In this document: positions 9,924-20,517 of the stretch, piece by piece | How positions within the stretch are numbered: the stretch's first letter is position 1 | Layout: each line of letters starts with the position of its first letter | NCBI GenBank assembly: GCA_032718475.1 | Contig: JAUCBJ010004427.1 | Coordinates: 1 to 64,000 of the forward strand | Length of the DNA: 64,000 nucleotides | Reading direction: 5' to 3' | From: Nemertoderma westbladi | Lineage: Eukaryota > Xenacoelomorpha > Nemertodermatida > Nemertodermatidae | Translations under genes and position numbers: made by a program | Notes under the pieces: model-generated | What the model saw: only the letters and a program-made list of their open reading frames with translations | What the model was told of the DNA's origin: nothing | Databases searched by the model: none

Positions 9924-11347
9924 CTGTTGATCAGTTCATAAATGAAGGTCACACTAGAGAATTGTGTAGTTCATTAAGGCCTTATACTATTTGGATAAAT
10001 TTATATGTACTGTACTATTCGAATTTAATATTTTTTTTATTGTGAAACCCCACTTAAGGTCTCGTCATACGTTAGGTCCCGCCTTGTCATACAGGCATTC
10101 GGCTCTGGGCCAATGAGCAGCTGTGATTTTTATACTAGGGGCCTAATTAATTTCTTATACTAATCCGAACTAATAATATATGTCAGTATGTGTCTGGCTG
10201 TTGTTGTTTTATATTACGAAGTATTTTTGTCATTATTGCATCGTTTGAAAAATGTATCCGTTTACCAAGAAAACTTGCCGTATTGCGGCATTATTAATTA
10301 ATTATAATTATTACTTGGCCTACTATTACTTAACATCAAAAACGAATTATATTATGTTTGTCTGGCTGTTTTGATTTATATTTCGAATTAATGTATCTTA
10401 ATGTAATTATTCTTCTAACTAACTTGTAACTATCTATCTTAATGTAATTATTATATCGAGCGAACGAGAATTCGAGCAGTACGTGATCAGATACTTACTC
10501 GAAATAACTCAATAGTAGGTCAGATAATGGGTCTGACTGTTAGTTTTTGCTTTAAATTTTGAAATATAGTCTTCTGCCCGGATATCGTTTGAAAAAATGT
10601 ATTTTTATCAAAAAACTAATTGTCAGACCACCTTGAGGACCATTTAAAATTTTAATTTATTAGAATTTTAAAATGAGTCCTACACGCTCTAGAACATCTA
10701 GTTTACTCTTCAAATTTTGACATGTCGCTCATTTTGTGTCAAAGATGTCAGGTAAAAAAGCTCAAGAACATAGCTATAATCAGAGCTCTCCACCAGAGCC
10801 TCCAATATTGCATTTTTTGACATTTTTCAGATTCTTCACCCAGATATTCAGTCATACAGACTATCTGATTATCAGTTTACCTACTAAAGTTATATGATTC
10901 AAATCATTATGAGTCACTCTAACCGGGAAAACTAAAATAACAGATAAACTAGTTGTCAGACTAATGTACTGAGGTCTCAAATGTTGACATTTTTCAAAAA
11001 TTCGCATTTTTGAGGCAACTTTGAAATCGTCTGACAACTTTCTGATTAATAGTATATTCATTTAGTAATAAAAATATTGAAGTTCAGGCATCGTTTATTT
11101 AGAATCACATACAATTAACATTAAACTGATAATCAGATCAACTGTAGACACCACTTCAAATAATGTACTTCACTGGTTTTTGGAATTTCGCCAAATTTAA
11201 AACATCAATATTTCGAGAACGGCTAAACCAAATCGGCTGAAATTTTCACCACATCGTTTTTTCACTAGAATTGATAAGTGGTTAAAATTTCGTCAAAAAT
11301 TTCCGACCCTTGCCACACCGATTGGTCGAATTAGCATGGAATGACCC

Positions 11348-11815
11348 CTACAATAGGGGCCCACCGGTGTAGCAGATAATTTCCGACCCCCTAAAAATTC
11401 ACCCCCGGTTAAAATTACGTATTTTCACCCCCTGGTTAGAATTCACCAGGGTTGGCAACCAATGTTTTTTCTCACCATTGGTTTTTTATGGTTTTTTGGT
11501 TTAACCAACTTTTAAAAAAGGCGAAGAAATTGGTTTTTTAGGGTGACAGACCGAACGTAATCAGGAACGAATGTAACGTATTTTTTACGAAGCGAGCGTA
11601 ACCTCAATTATGTTACATTGGATCCTATAACTATGTTACATTCGATCTACAAATTACTAAGCTCGAATGTGGAATGTAACATACAATTACTTCAGTTGTG
11701 TCTTGATTTTAGGAGTTGAGGAGTTTGAGGGAAAGGAACAGGTTACAGAGGCAGGCTTTTCTAACTAAAACAATAAACGGCCACTTTTGACTTTACCAAT
11801 TGAAGGAGCCCTATC
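11348..11815. other. stretch without a gene
   Basis: This segment lies between the foldback end and the LINE B fragment. It starts with C-rich imperfect repeats (ACCCCC(T/C) and TTCACCCCC words, 11383-11440), then TTGG/AACC-rich DNA. I see no gene, RNA or clear element border here. Confidence 0.5.
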
Positions 11816-12048
11816 ACCTCACCACATACTACTACTACAATCGGCATGCTGCATTGCAGCTGCATTATATATATAGGCCCTATTGAGAATGCTGTGCCGG
11901 CTTGTTGACAAAAGTGCGCCTCCACATCTCCCTTACACTCTTACAGCCTTATCACTCATAACATTTGCTAGATCATCCGCATCTTAAACGCCAGTGTCCT
12001 TTTAAGACAGTAAGAAAGATGCGTCTCAACTCTCATGAAAGTCATGGG

Positions 12049-12954
12049 CCAGGTTGGAATTCATGCATGAGCGCGCAGGTACGCTTTGTTGTTTTGAAAT
12101 CACCGCGCACCTGAAATTGGCTCGTCGCGCACCTCATCATATGTCATAATCCAAACAAAATCGCGCAGCTCATGTCATGCATATCTCAAAAAATCGCACA
12201 GTTCATAAGAACAATTTTACATTCCTATTTTACAAGTTTGAGCGTTTTAAGCTTATCTTTACGTCTGTCTGTCTGTACGTTGAATCTAGGCTTACATAAT
12301 AAATGTAATTTTTGCAACATCAAAATTGTTAATATTAAAAAATATTTTTTTAATCCACTACTATGGTGGCCCATCGGGCTCACTGCTTTTATAACAGAAA
12401 ATATTATTTTAGATTACAAACAAAACATGTACCGGTAATTTCAAAAAAACGAATATTGAATACTGTAGGTACCAGTCTGCCAATAATACTTTGTATAGGC
12501 CTACCTAACAATTAGGCTTAAACATACAGTTGGCTTATAATTAAGTCATACTTATAATACATTGTTACTTTCTGACTTTACCTGTTTACTAACGTAACAT
12601 CGGCATAGCATAGACCTAATAACAATACAACAATAGAGTACTGTAGTTAAAATAAATAGACAAATTCAGCTCCGGTTGCCGGTATTACAGTATTATGGTG
12701 AAGTGATTTGACTGTTTGAAGAATTGGAAATGAGAAACTAATGCGAGCGTAGCGAGCGAAATTTTTTTGTGTATTTTCGTGATTTCAATTAATTTGTGGT
12801 GCGCATCAGAGGCAGAGCTGCGCGCTGAGGCGCAACGCGCACCTGTCTCACACCCGAACGCGCACCTGTCTCACCCAAACGCGCAACGCGCATCTGGTTT
12901 GCGGTCATTCGCGCAGGTACGCGTCCGAGTTTTGCAGCATGAATTCCAACCTGG
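12049..12954. mobile_element. non-autonomous hAT-type element, 906 bp
   Basis: The terminal inverted repeat is CCAGGTTGGAATTCATGC at 12049 with its complement ending at 12954. GTCATGGG flanks both sides (12041-12048, 12955-12962). Removing the element restores the continuous LINE B match, which confirms the borders. GCGCAGGTACGC words occur inside both ends in inverted orientation. No transposase is visible. The 8-bp duplication points to hAT, but the CC..GG ends are less typical than TAGGG. Confidence 0.8.
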
Positions 12955-13134
12955 GTCATGGGCTGTCCACCATCCATGCTTATTCACTCCATGAGGTGCA
13001 CTGGCTGGTCCTCACGGCTTAAAGCGATGTCCTGCAAAGCGGAGGCGGCTTTGTTCTAGTGTCAAGCTTGGGGGAACCAATGACTGAATGAGACACCTCC
13101 AACTCTAATGTTATATAGTGTCTGGTTGGAGATG

Positions 13135-13277
13135 CAGAGATGCCAATCTGCTAAGTAGGGCATGTACGCCGAACGCGTTCGGCGCACAATTTTTTCCAGA
13201 ATTTGGAGCAAGCGCAGAAAATTGAGAGCGCAGCGCAGCGCCGTGCAGCGCGCAGGCGCAGAAAATTGTACGCGTGT
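13135..13277. mobile_element. 143-bp GC-rich insert in the LINE B fragment
   Basis: Compared with the LINE B copy at 23441-23480, the LINE sequence is interrupted between 13134 and 13283. AGATG is present at both edges (13130-13134, 13278-13282). The insert contains a perfect 16-bp palindrome GCCGAACGCGTTCGGC and repeated GCGCAG words, unlike the surrounding AT-rich DNA. No family is recognised. Confidence 0.45.
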
Positions 13278-13310
13278 AGATGTGTGCATTGTACTTGACA
13301 CAGTGAACCT

Positions 13311-14524
13311 ACAGACCTAATCAAAACAATTAGTCAATAAACATTAACTTAATAACATAATAGGTTACAGTTTACAGTAGTCTTATTTTTGCCATACGAA
13401 AATACCACAGGCAGACAGGTATGGGTATGAATGAAATGAACTATACAGCTATAACTCAACTACCGCTACCGAGGTATACACCGCTAAGGCAGTAAGGCTA
13501 CCGCAAAACTATACCACTACCGCAAAAAGTAACTACTGATGTCTGACTGTACGTGTGTGGTGTGCGATCCCTGCTTATAATACTTATAATACCGGTAATT
13601 AATTTGATCATTAATATAATGTTGCATTGTAATTATGTAATATATATGTACTGATACGGGATGCAGTTTTGATTTAAATACCGATATACAGTACGGCAGC
13701 ATGGGTACACTTGGAGTTGTACTAAAGTCCAATATTGGACTTTGGAGTCCAAAATTGGACTTGAAGTCTAAAATTGGACTTGAAGTCAAATTTTTGACTT
13801 CTCACCGACTGACTGGTTACACTGGTGACTGGTCACCCATTATCACCAAGCTCTATAAGCACTACGCAGCAAAGCCTACTGCTACACCCTACTGCTGGCA
13901 GGCTGGTGATGTTGTAAAGACTGGCGAAATTTGAGGTTTTATCTCAAATTTGAGGTTTAACCTCAAATTTCAATTTTCGCCCCCAATAAAAGCATGTTTG
14001 CATCGGTGAAATATTTTATTGCATCGATGAAAGTTCTTATTTTACATTATATTTTCACATATTAAAAGTAGAAGTTGCTCCAACAGTTTCTCTAAGTCGC
14101 AGCAACACTCGATATTATGAGCCTAAAAATACCTCAAATTTGAACAAAAAACCCCAATTTTCGACAGCCTATTACTGTATTACGGGTTTGACTAAATACG
14201 CCACCGACAACCACCGACACCTTTCGCATACCACCGACAACAAAAGACACAAAACCGACACAAACCGACAGGTAAAATCACAAACCGACAACTTCGGCAA
14301 TGTTAGTAAACTATTTCAGCAGTTCAGTCAGTCAGTACATGATTATACAATTTTTATTTCTAGTCCAAATATGACTACTAATACTACAAATATGTATAAC
14401 TACGGGTGGGGGGGGGGGGGGGGGGGTGCCTACATACATACTGTAGTTCCCTAAGTTACTGCAGTAGTTTTATGTTGTCATTTTATTTATCTCACCTAAC
14501 CTACAGTACATTGTAATACATTGT
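13311..14524. other. non-coding stretch with short palindromic repeats
   Basis: No gene is seen. It contains tandem AGTCCAAAATTGGACTTGA-like words (about 13720-13795), alternating CTCAAATTTGAGGTT palindromes (13931-13972), a run of ACCGACA repeats (14198-14292) and a long G-run near 14407-14426. This is typical simple repeat debris inside the large DNA transposon. Confidence 0.5.
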
Positions 14525-15039
14525 AAACGAATATTGAAATAGGTACCAGTCTGCCAGTAATACTTTGTATTGGCCTACCTAACAATTAGGCTTAAACATA
14601 TAGTTGGCTTATAATTAAGTCATACTTATAATACATTGTTACTTTCTAACTTTACCTGTTTACTAACGTAACATCGGCATAGCATAGACCTAATAACAAT
14701 ACAACATACACATACAATAGAGTACTGTAGTTAAAATAAATAGACAAATTCAGCTCCGGTTGCCGGTATTATTACAGTATTATGGTGAAGTGATTTGACT
14801 GTTTGAAGAATTGGAAATGAGAAACTAATGCGAGCGAAGCGAGCTAAATTTTTTTGTGTATTTTCGTGATTTCAATTAATTTGTGGTGCGCATCAGAGGC
14901 AGAGCTGCGCGCTGAGGCGCAACGCGCACCTGTCTCACCCGAACGCGCACCTGTCTCACCCAAACGCGCAACGCGCATCTGGTTTGCGGTCATTCGCGCA
15001 GGTACGCGTCCGAGTTTTGCAGCATGAATTCCAACCTGG
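14525..15039. mobile_element. partial second copy of the CCAGGTTGG-type hAT element
   Basis: These ~515 bp match 12445-12954 closely (same GGCTTATAATTAAGTCATAC and GCGCATCAGAGGCAGAGC blocks) and end with the same terminal repeat GCATGAATTCCAACCTGG at 15022-15039. The matching left end is not found nearby, so the copy is truncated or rearranged on its left side. Confidence 0.75.
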
Positions 15040-15600
15040 CGTACCGGTATTTGTCAAATACAGAAATACGCGGAAGAAACCTCAGAGTTTCATGTACACC
15101 GGTCAGCCGGTCTGCCGGTAGCAATTCCAGCCTGGGATGCCGCCATTCTAGCTAGACTGTCTGCCTGCAGTGCCTGGACTGATCAGTCTGTCAGTTAGAC
15201 AATCACATCCACAGGTTGGTTTGGTTTAGTTTAGCCAGTTGCCAGTGTCCCAGCCAGACCCAGAGCAGCAGACAAGCAGAGTCATGTCACACTGTCACAG
15301 TCCTGCTCCTGCCTGCCTGCAGTCAGTATTTCAGTATACTAAAGCTAATTGGCTACAGAACTGCAGCTGACAGCCTGAGTAGCCTACCAAGCAGCCAAGT
15401 ACCGTACTTTGTACTTGCTTTGAGTATGGTTATTTATGGTAGGTTGTAGCTTGTAGGTACTGAGGTAGGTAGGTAGGTACCGGTACCCCTAGCTAGAGGT
15501 ACACCAACAGAGAACAGACCAAACAACACTTTCCAGTTTCCACACTGACATGTGGCAGACAGAGTGACCATACAACAAAACAAATCAGTGACTAATAATG
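15040..15600. other. stretch without a gene
   Basis: Non-coding DNA with scattered GTACCGGTAC and CTGCCTGC words. I see no element ends or gene in it. Confidence 0.45.
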
Positions 15601-15951
15601 ACTCATGTTTAAGCAAAACATTAACAATTTGACTAATTTATGACATTATGTTCAAGATTATTTAATAAATTTACAATGTCAATAGTAATTTCGCAAACTT
15701 GAGAAGGTTTTCAAATTATATGCTTAGATAATTTAATAAATTTAAGAGTTTATCCAAACTTCGCAAATGTGAGAAGTTTTTCAAATTATATGCTGAGATG
15801 ATTTTAATAACATTTACAAGTTTAATAAAACTTCATAAACATGATAAGTTTTGAAGGTAATACTAACATTTTAACAAATTCTTAATAATTTTAAATCTGT
15901 TAGTACAATAATTTTCAAGTTCTACCAAATGAGATAAGTTCTATCACCAGG
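15601..15951. repeat. right subterminal repeat region of the CACTA-like element
   Basis: AT-rich DNA with three diverged copies of an about 60-65-bp unit, namely AATTTCGCAAACTTGAGAAGG at ~15687, AACTTCGCAAATGTGAGAAG at ~15757, and AACTTCATAAACATGATAAG at ~15828. Two of these units carry TTTTCAAATTATATGC. The outermost bases read CCTGGTGATAGAA inward from 15951, partly matching CCCGGTTCAGAAA at 77. Confidence 0.55.
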
Positions 15952-16602
15952 GCGAATTCACCTCACTCGACGCCGCCCTTACTGAATGTTTTTAAAAAAT
16001 GTTTCTTCCCACCAAGGTGGACCCAAAATGAAGTTATACTTAAAGAAAGACCACGAGGTAAAGGGAAAAGCGTGGACGGGGGGGGGGGGGGGGTGGTATG
16101 CGTCGAATGACACGAGGGGAGACGAACTGGACTCGTTAATTTTATATTACTCGAAATTGTATGTAATATATTTTCGCTCCCAGTCTACACTCGTTCTATA
16201 TACCGGTAACCCATTAATATTAATATATACTACTCAGTCGTTTGTACATAATACGAAGTCTGTAAGTTATAGTCACCGAAACATTGCAGCTCGGAAATTA
16301 TAATATATGAATCAAGGATGTCTCTCTTATGATCTACATAGAATAGATATGGTTATTGATACTGTTACATTGTGATAATGGATTCTAGGTTTCTTTCACT
16401 GGTAAATCCGTATAAATGTTGAAGTAATAAAATTTAATTACAGAACCATAGTTCGAAGATCAGCATTATTCATACCAGTCATTGCTTAGAAATTTTACAG
16501 GATATATTGTTAATCTGACTTAAGTTGTTTAGGTTGAACAAAGTCTACATAGTAAACAACAGGTCCTCCAAAGAGTGTGTCTTTGGTATATTATATCATG
16601 AA

Positions 16603-16650
16603 GGGGGAAGTTAGATTCACTGCATAAATGCAGTTTATCTAACTTCCCCC
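16603..16650. other. 48-nt near-perfect hairpin in unit 1
   Basis: A 14-bp outer stem (GGGGGAAGTTAGAT with ATCTAACTTCCCCC) and a 7-bp inner stem (ACTGCAT with ATGCAGT) are separated by a 2x2 internal loop and closed by AA. The hairpin is seen directly in the sequence. Its role is unknown. Confidence 0.85.
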
Positions 16651-17474
16651 AAATATCCACTGTTGAATAAAATTGAAGCCATATATTAAGTCCGAAAAGG
16701 TTCGAGTTTTTTAATAAATTGTGTGGTCCATTTGTTATCTTATCTCTATTTATTGTTTAAAGTTCATTTAAGATCACACTGGTTTTTAGAATATTACAAC
16801 CTTATTTATTATTAATTTATACAATCGAACCCTTATAAGGACCGGTTATTTGTACACATACTCCTAATGCGCTCAGTAAGGTCCATACAACATATTAATA
16901 TGAAAATAAATTATCTGCAACGAAAAGAACCCAATAATACACCATTTGACCTTATTAAAAAAAATTGCACATTTGCACACATATTTGCACAAGTGCACTT
17001 TAGCGGATCCTAAAGGTGGTTCCTATTTAACACACTTATGTCTATTCTCTACTGATCTACGATGGTGCATGATCAAGTGTCAGTCGCTAAAAGTGTCAAA
17101 AATCCAATTTAATAAATCGCGACATTCGCGATTTTGGACCATATTCATGGACATTTTAAGTCACTTTATAGACATAAAAAGATAAACAAATGTTAAGATT
17201 ATAGTTAGAAATCATTCCAAACTACATTTTAATCCAAAAAATAACATTCTACGATGAATAGAACTGGAAATAATAGTGTTTGAAATATCGAAAAAATGTC
17301 GAATATTTAAGTGCATTTTGCACTAAGTGCACATGCGTCTTTTCTCAAGTTGTATCCTATTTCAAACACTACAATCTATCCTCTATCCATTGAAAAAAGT
17401 TTCAGATCAAACGGCCCAGTAAAACCGAAGTTATTGATGTTTAAACATAGTCACTCGAAAATTTCAAATTCTCT

Positions 17475-17549
17475 TGGTCACATAGTCTAGTGGTTATCAA
17501 TCACGTTATTGAAACCTAAGGTCGCGGGTACGAAATCCAATATTGGCCA
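17475..17549 (+). other. degenerate tRNA-like sequence with Pol III A and B boxes (unit 1)
   Basis: 75 nt. An A-box-like ATAGTCTAGTGGTTA resembles tRNA-Glu/Gln, and a B-box-like GGGTACGAAATCC has an extra A relative to GGTTCGANTCC. TGGTCA at the start can pair with TGGCCA at the end. The anticodon arm does not fold convincingly, so this is a tRNA-derived relic or SINE-like head and not a working tRNA gene. Confidence 0.4.
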
Positions 17550-18910
17550 TTCTTAATTTTTTGTAAAAAAAATTTTTTTTATTTTTTCACTAAAATCGCT
17601 CTAACTTCGGTTCTGGTGGTCCAAATTCAATAAAATTGGTATATTCTTTGCCGTAATTTTTTTTTCTATCTTTTGAGAGGGGGTCATTTTTGGCCCCAAA
17701 AAAAATGAAAAAAAAGGGCCAAAATTACGCGATATTTTTCGACCCTTAAAATTGTTAATTTTAATTATATATGTTAAGAAAAAAGATAGCGGAGGTAATT
17801 TGCTACATTTTAAATGTACTTTTGGCGCAATACGCTAAATTATAATGGAGTAGTGATTTATTAGAAAAAAAAAATTTTTCGTCCCTTTTTATAAATATTT
17901 TATTTCACACGATCGTCTGCCGCACCAGTTGTATATAAGCTACGGCGCTCTAATTAACGCTGTTAGATAGATAATTTAAAGCTCTATAAGTCTGTGTAAA
18001 CAAATCTCCCGTAAGTTAAGTAGTTTGCGAGCTGGACGAGTTCCCGCGCAGTGAGTTTGAAACGCGAAATTTTAATAATGGCCCTCATTTTTTTTATATC
18101 ATTTGCGCAGCAAAACCGATAGCATATTTGAATTCCCCGTATCGATATTGACCGTATAAAATGTACCTTAACCAACTAAAGTGAAAAATAAAAAAATATT
18201 CGATAAAAACTATTTTTCATATTCTGGCCCTTTTTGGCCCCTATTGTCGACATATTTGTTGTACCCCCACTCGATACGAACGTAGCCCCAATGGTCTCCT
18301 ACGAGTTTCAAAAAAGAATTAGTGGAATCCGACCCGCGTTGTCAAATTAAACATTTCGGAAATAAAATTTCGAAAAAAGACGGACAAAAACGTACAAATT
18401 TACGGCCCCTTTTTCCACCCGAAATTTTAATAAATCTCTTACCCCCATTCGATACGAAGGTAGACCCACTCGTCATCATTCCAACCGCGTTACTTTCGTT
18501 CCCGTACGATAAATAGTAGCCGAGTTATTACGGATCCCGCAAAGTCATTTTGTCCGTTTTTTCAACTTTGACGGACAATAGCCGGAAAACAAGCCCGGAG
18601 GCGGGGTATTCCAAGAAGTGGAAACGTCTAATTTAGACCCCCTCTTTCGATTCCCGGTGTCTCTGGATGCGTCAAATAGAGGTTTTTTAAGAGTCCTAGT
18701 GAAAAAAAGACAAAAAAACCAGACAATTGTCCGTCATGTCCGTCAAAACGATAGATTCGCTAAAAGCTCTGAAGAATCTTATTTTTTTGGCATTACGCGT
18801 CTCCCCTCGAAAAATCGAGAAAATCGTACCTCTGGAAATAGGTCGAATGGGGGGGGGACACCGTTTTCGCAGTAACTACGCGTCCAGCATGTAGACTGCG
18901 TCCTTTAGAG

Positions 18911-18942
18911 GGGCGGCGAATTCACCTCACTCGACGCCGCCC
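18911..18942. repeat. palindrome at the unit 1/unit 2 junction
   Basis: GGGCGGCG (18911-18918) and CGCCGCCC (18935-18942) form an 8-bp perfect stem around a 16-nt loop that begins AATTCACC. The stem extends 2 bp further with a G-T wobble. The same structure occurs at 21879-21910. At the unit 0/unit 1 junction the CACTA-like element has inserted exactly between the left arm and the loop. Confidence 0.85.
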
Positions 18943-19575
18943 TTACTGAATGTTTTTAAAAGATATTTCTTCCCACCAAGGTGGGCCCCTCAATGAAAAT
19001 ATACTTTACGAAAGACCACGAGGTAAAGGGAAAAGTGATGGAGGGAAGAGGAAAGATATGGGGTATGGGTCGAAAGACATGATGAGGGAAGAAAAGCTGA
19101 ACTCGTTAATTATATATTACTTTTTATTTTAAGTAATATATTTTTACTCCGACTGAATGCTTGCTCTATAGTCTATATACTGGTTACCCATGAATATTAA
19201 TATATACTACATTATCGTTTGTACATAATACGAAGTCTGTAAGTTATAGTTACTGAAACATTTCAGCTCTGAAATTATAATATATGAATCAAGGCTGTCT
19301 CTGTTACGATCTACATTGAATAGATACGGTTATTGAAACCGTTATATTGTGATAATGGATTCTAGGTTTCTTTCACTGGTAAATCCCTATAGATGTTGAA
19401 GTAATAAAATTTAATTCCAGAACCATAGTTCGAAGGTCTGCATTTTATACCACTCATAGCTTAGAAATTGTACAATGTATTGTCAATCTGAGTGAAGTCG
19501 TATAGGTTCAACGAACCATGCGTAGTAAACAACAGGTCCTCCAAAGCGTGTGCCTTTGGTAAATTATATCTTGAA

Positions 19576-19623
19576 GGGGGAAGTTAGATTCACTGCATAA
19601 ATGCAGTTCATCTAACTTCCCCC
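19576..19623. other. 48-nt near-perfect hairpin in unit 2
   Basis: Identical stems to the unit 1 hairpin. The only change I see is one base (T to C) in the internal loop, although the flanking DNA differs between units. Confidence 0.85.
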
Positions 19624-20442
19624 AAATATCCACTATTGTATAAATTTGAAGGGATATTATTAAGTCCAAAATTGTGAGAGTTTTTAATTGTGTGGTCCAA
19701 TTGTTATTTGATCTCTATTTATTGTTTAAAGTGGATTTAATATCATACTGGTTTTTTAGAATATTATAACCTTATATTTTATTAATTTACCCAATCGAAC
19801 CCTTATATGGACCATTTATTTGTACACATGTCCGTAATGCGCTCAGTAAGGTCCAAACAACATATTAATATGAAAATAAAGTATCTGCAACGAAAAGAAC
19901 CCAATACTATACTATTTGATCTCATTAAAAATTTGCACTTTTGCACACTTATTTGCACAAGTGCACTTTAGCAGATCCTAATGGTGGATCTTATTTAACA
20001 AACTTATGTTTATCCTCTACCGATCTACGATGGTGCATGATCAAGTGTCTGTTGCTAAAAGTGTCAAAAATGAAATTTAATAAATCGCGACATTTGCGAT
20101 TTTGGACCATATTCATGGACATTTTAAATCACTTTATAGACATAAAAAGATAAACAAATGTTAAGATTATAGTTAGAAATCACTCCAAACTACATTTTAA
20201 TCCAAAAAATAGCATTCTACGATGAATAGAACTGGAAATAATAGTGTTTGAAATATCGAAAAAATGTCGAATATTTAAGTGCATTTTGCACTAAGTGCAC
20301 ATGCGTCTTTTCCAAAGTTGTATCCTATTTCAAACACCACAATCTATCCTCTATCCATTGAAAAAAGATTCAGATCAAACGGCCCAGTAGAACCGAAGTT
20401 ATTGATGTTTAAAAATAGTCACCCGAAAATTTCAAATTCTCT

Positions 20443-20517
20443 TGGTCACATAGTCTAGTGGTTATCAATCATGTTAATGAAACCTAAGTTCGCGGGTACG
20501 AAATCCAATATTGGCCA
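20443..20517 (+). other. degenerate tRNA-like sequence with Pol III A and B boxes (unit 2)
   Basis: Counterpart of 17475-17549. The A-box-like and B-box-like segments are identical, and the few differences lie in the poorly folding anticodon region. Confidence 0.4.

Larger units (their letters stand above)
4948..11347. mobile_element. foldback element with ~1.5-kb inverted arms
   Basis: From both ends inward the sequence reads as a long inverted repeat. GGGTCATTCCAT at 4948 mirrors ATGGAATGACCC ending at 11347, and matching continues through the sequences around 5000-5850 and 10450-11340, and 8420-8992 against 9065-9160 and 9932-10390. After removing one hAT-type insertion from each arm, the arms are about 1.48 and 1.52 kb around a ~72-nt spacer (8993-9064). 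CTAC lies directly outside both ends (4944-4947, 11348-11351), a plausible 4-bp target duplication. There is no coding sequence. This is a non-autonomous foldback whose mobilising transposase I cannot name. Confidence 0.8.
11816..13310 (-). pseudogene. RTE-like LINE B 3' fragment, interrupted
   Basis: The segments 11816-12040 and 12963-13310 match the C-terminal end of the LINE at 22495-23750 (same GGCATGCTGCATTGCAGCTGCAT start, same CACTGGCTGGTCCTCACGGC and GGGGGAACCAATGA blocks), on the minus strand. The coding frame is destroyed by indels. A hAT-type element (12049-12954) and a 143-bp insert (13135-13277) break it. It is a dead, 5'-truncated retrotransposon copy inside the CACTA-like element. 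Confidence 0.8.
77..15951 (-). mobile_element. CACTA/EnSpm-like DNA transposon, ~15.9 kb, with nested insertions
   Basis: The boundaries come from the tandem array it interrupts. Unit junctions at 18918/18919 and 21886/21887 read GGGGCGGCG-AATTCACC, whereas here the two halves are 15.9 kb apart and flanked by GCG (74-76, 15952-15954). The ends align without gaps as CC(C/T)GGT at 77 and, reverse-complemented, at 15951. A 3-bp duplication and AT-rich subterminal repeats fit CACTA elements, although the terminal motif is not the usual CACTA/CACTG. The element holds a tnp2-like transposase near its left end and a BEN-domain gene upstream of it. The rest is non-coding and loaded with other transposons. 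The superfamily is assigned from the transposase, and the borders are inferred from the interrupted repeat. Confidence 0.65.
15955..18918. repeat. tandem unit 1 of the ~2.97-kb array
   Basis: A head-to-tail repeat with unit 2 (18919-21886), 2964 bp. Both begin AATTCACCTCACTCGACGCC and end GAGGGGCGGCG. The first ~1.5 kb differ from unit 2 at many positions, but from about 17560 on the two units are nearly identical. It includes a 48-nt hairpin (16603-16650), a tRNA-like sequence (17475-17549), a TATATAAGC box near 17931, and a ~35-bp motif around CCCCCACTCGATACGAACGTAG repeated at 18265 and 18443. The small open frames (63-85 codons) show no recognisable protein. Confidence 0.85.

Noticed and set aside
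11448-11520. TIR of another transposon starting GGGTTGGCAACC
   Set aside because: No matching inverted end or flanking duplication found nearby.
17475-17549. Functional tRNA gene
   Set aside because: The anticodon stem does not pair and the B box has an extra base, so it is kept only as a tRNA-like relic.
18618-18875. 85- and 110-codon open frames in the tandem units
   Set aside because: No recognisable domain, low complexity, and the frame end differs between units because of a G-run length change. Sequence identity there reflects general identity of the right half of the unit.
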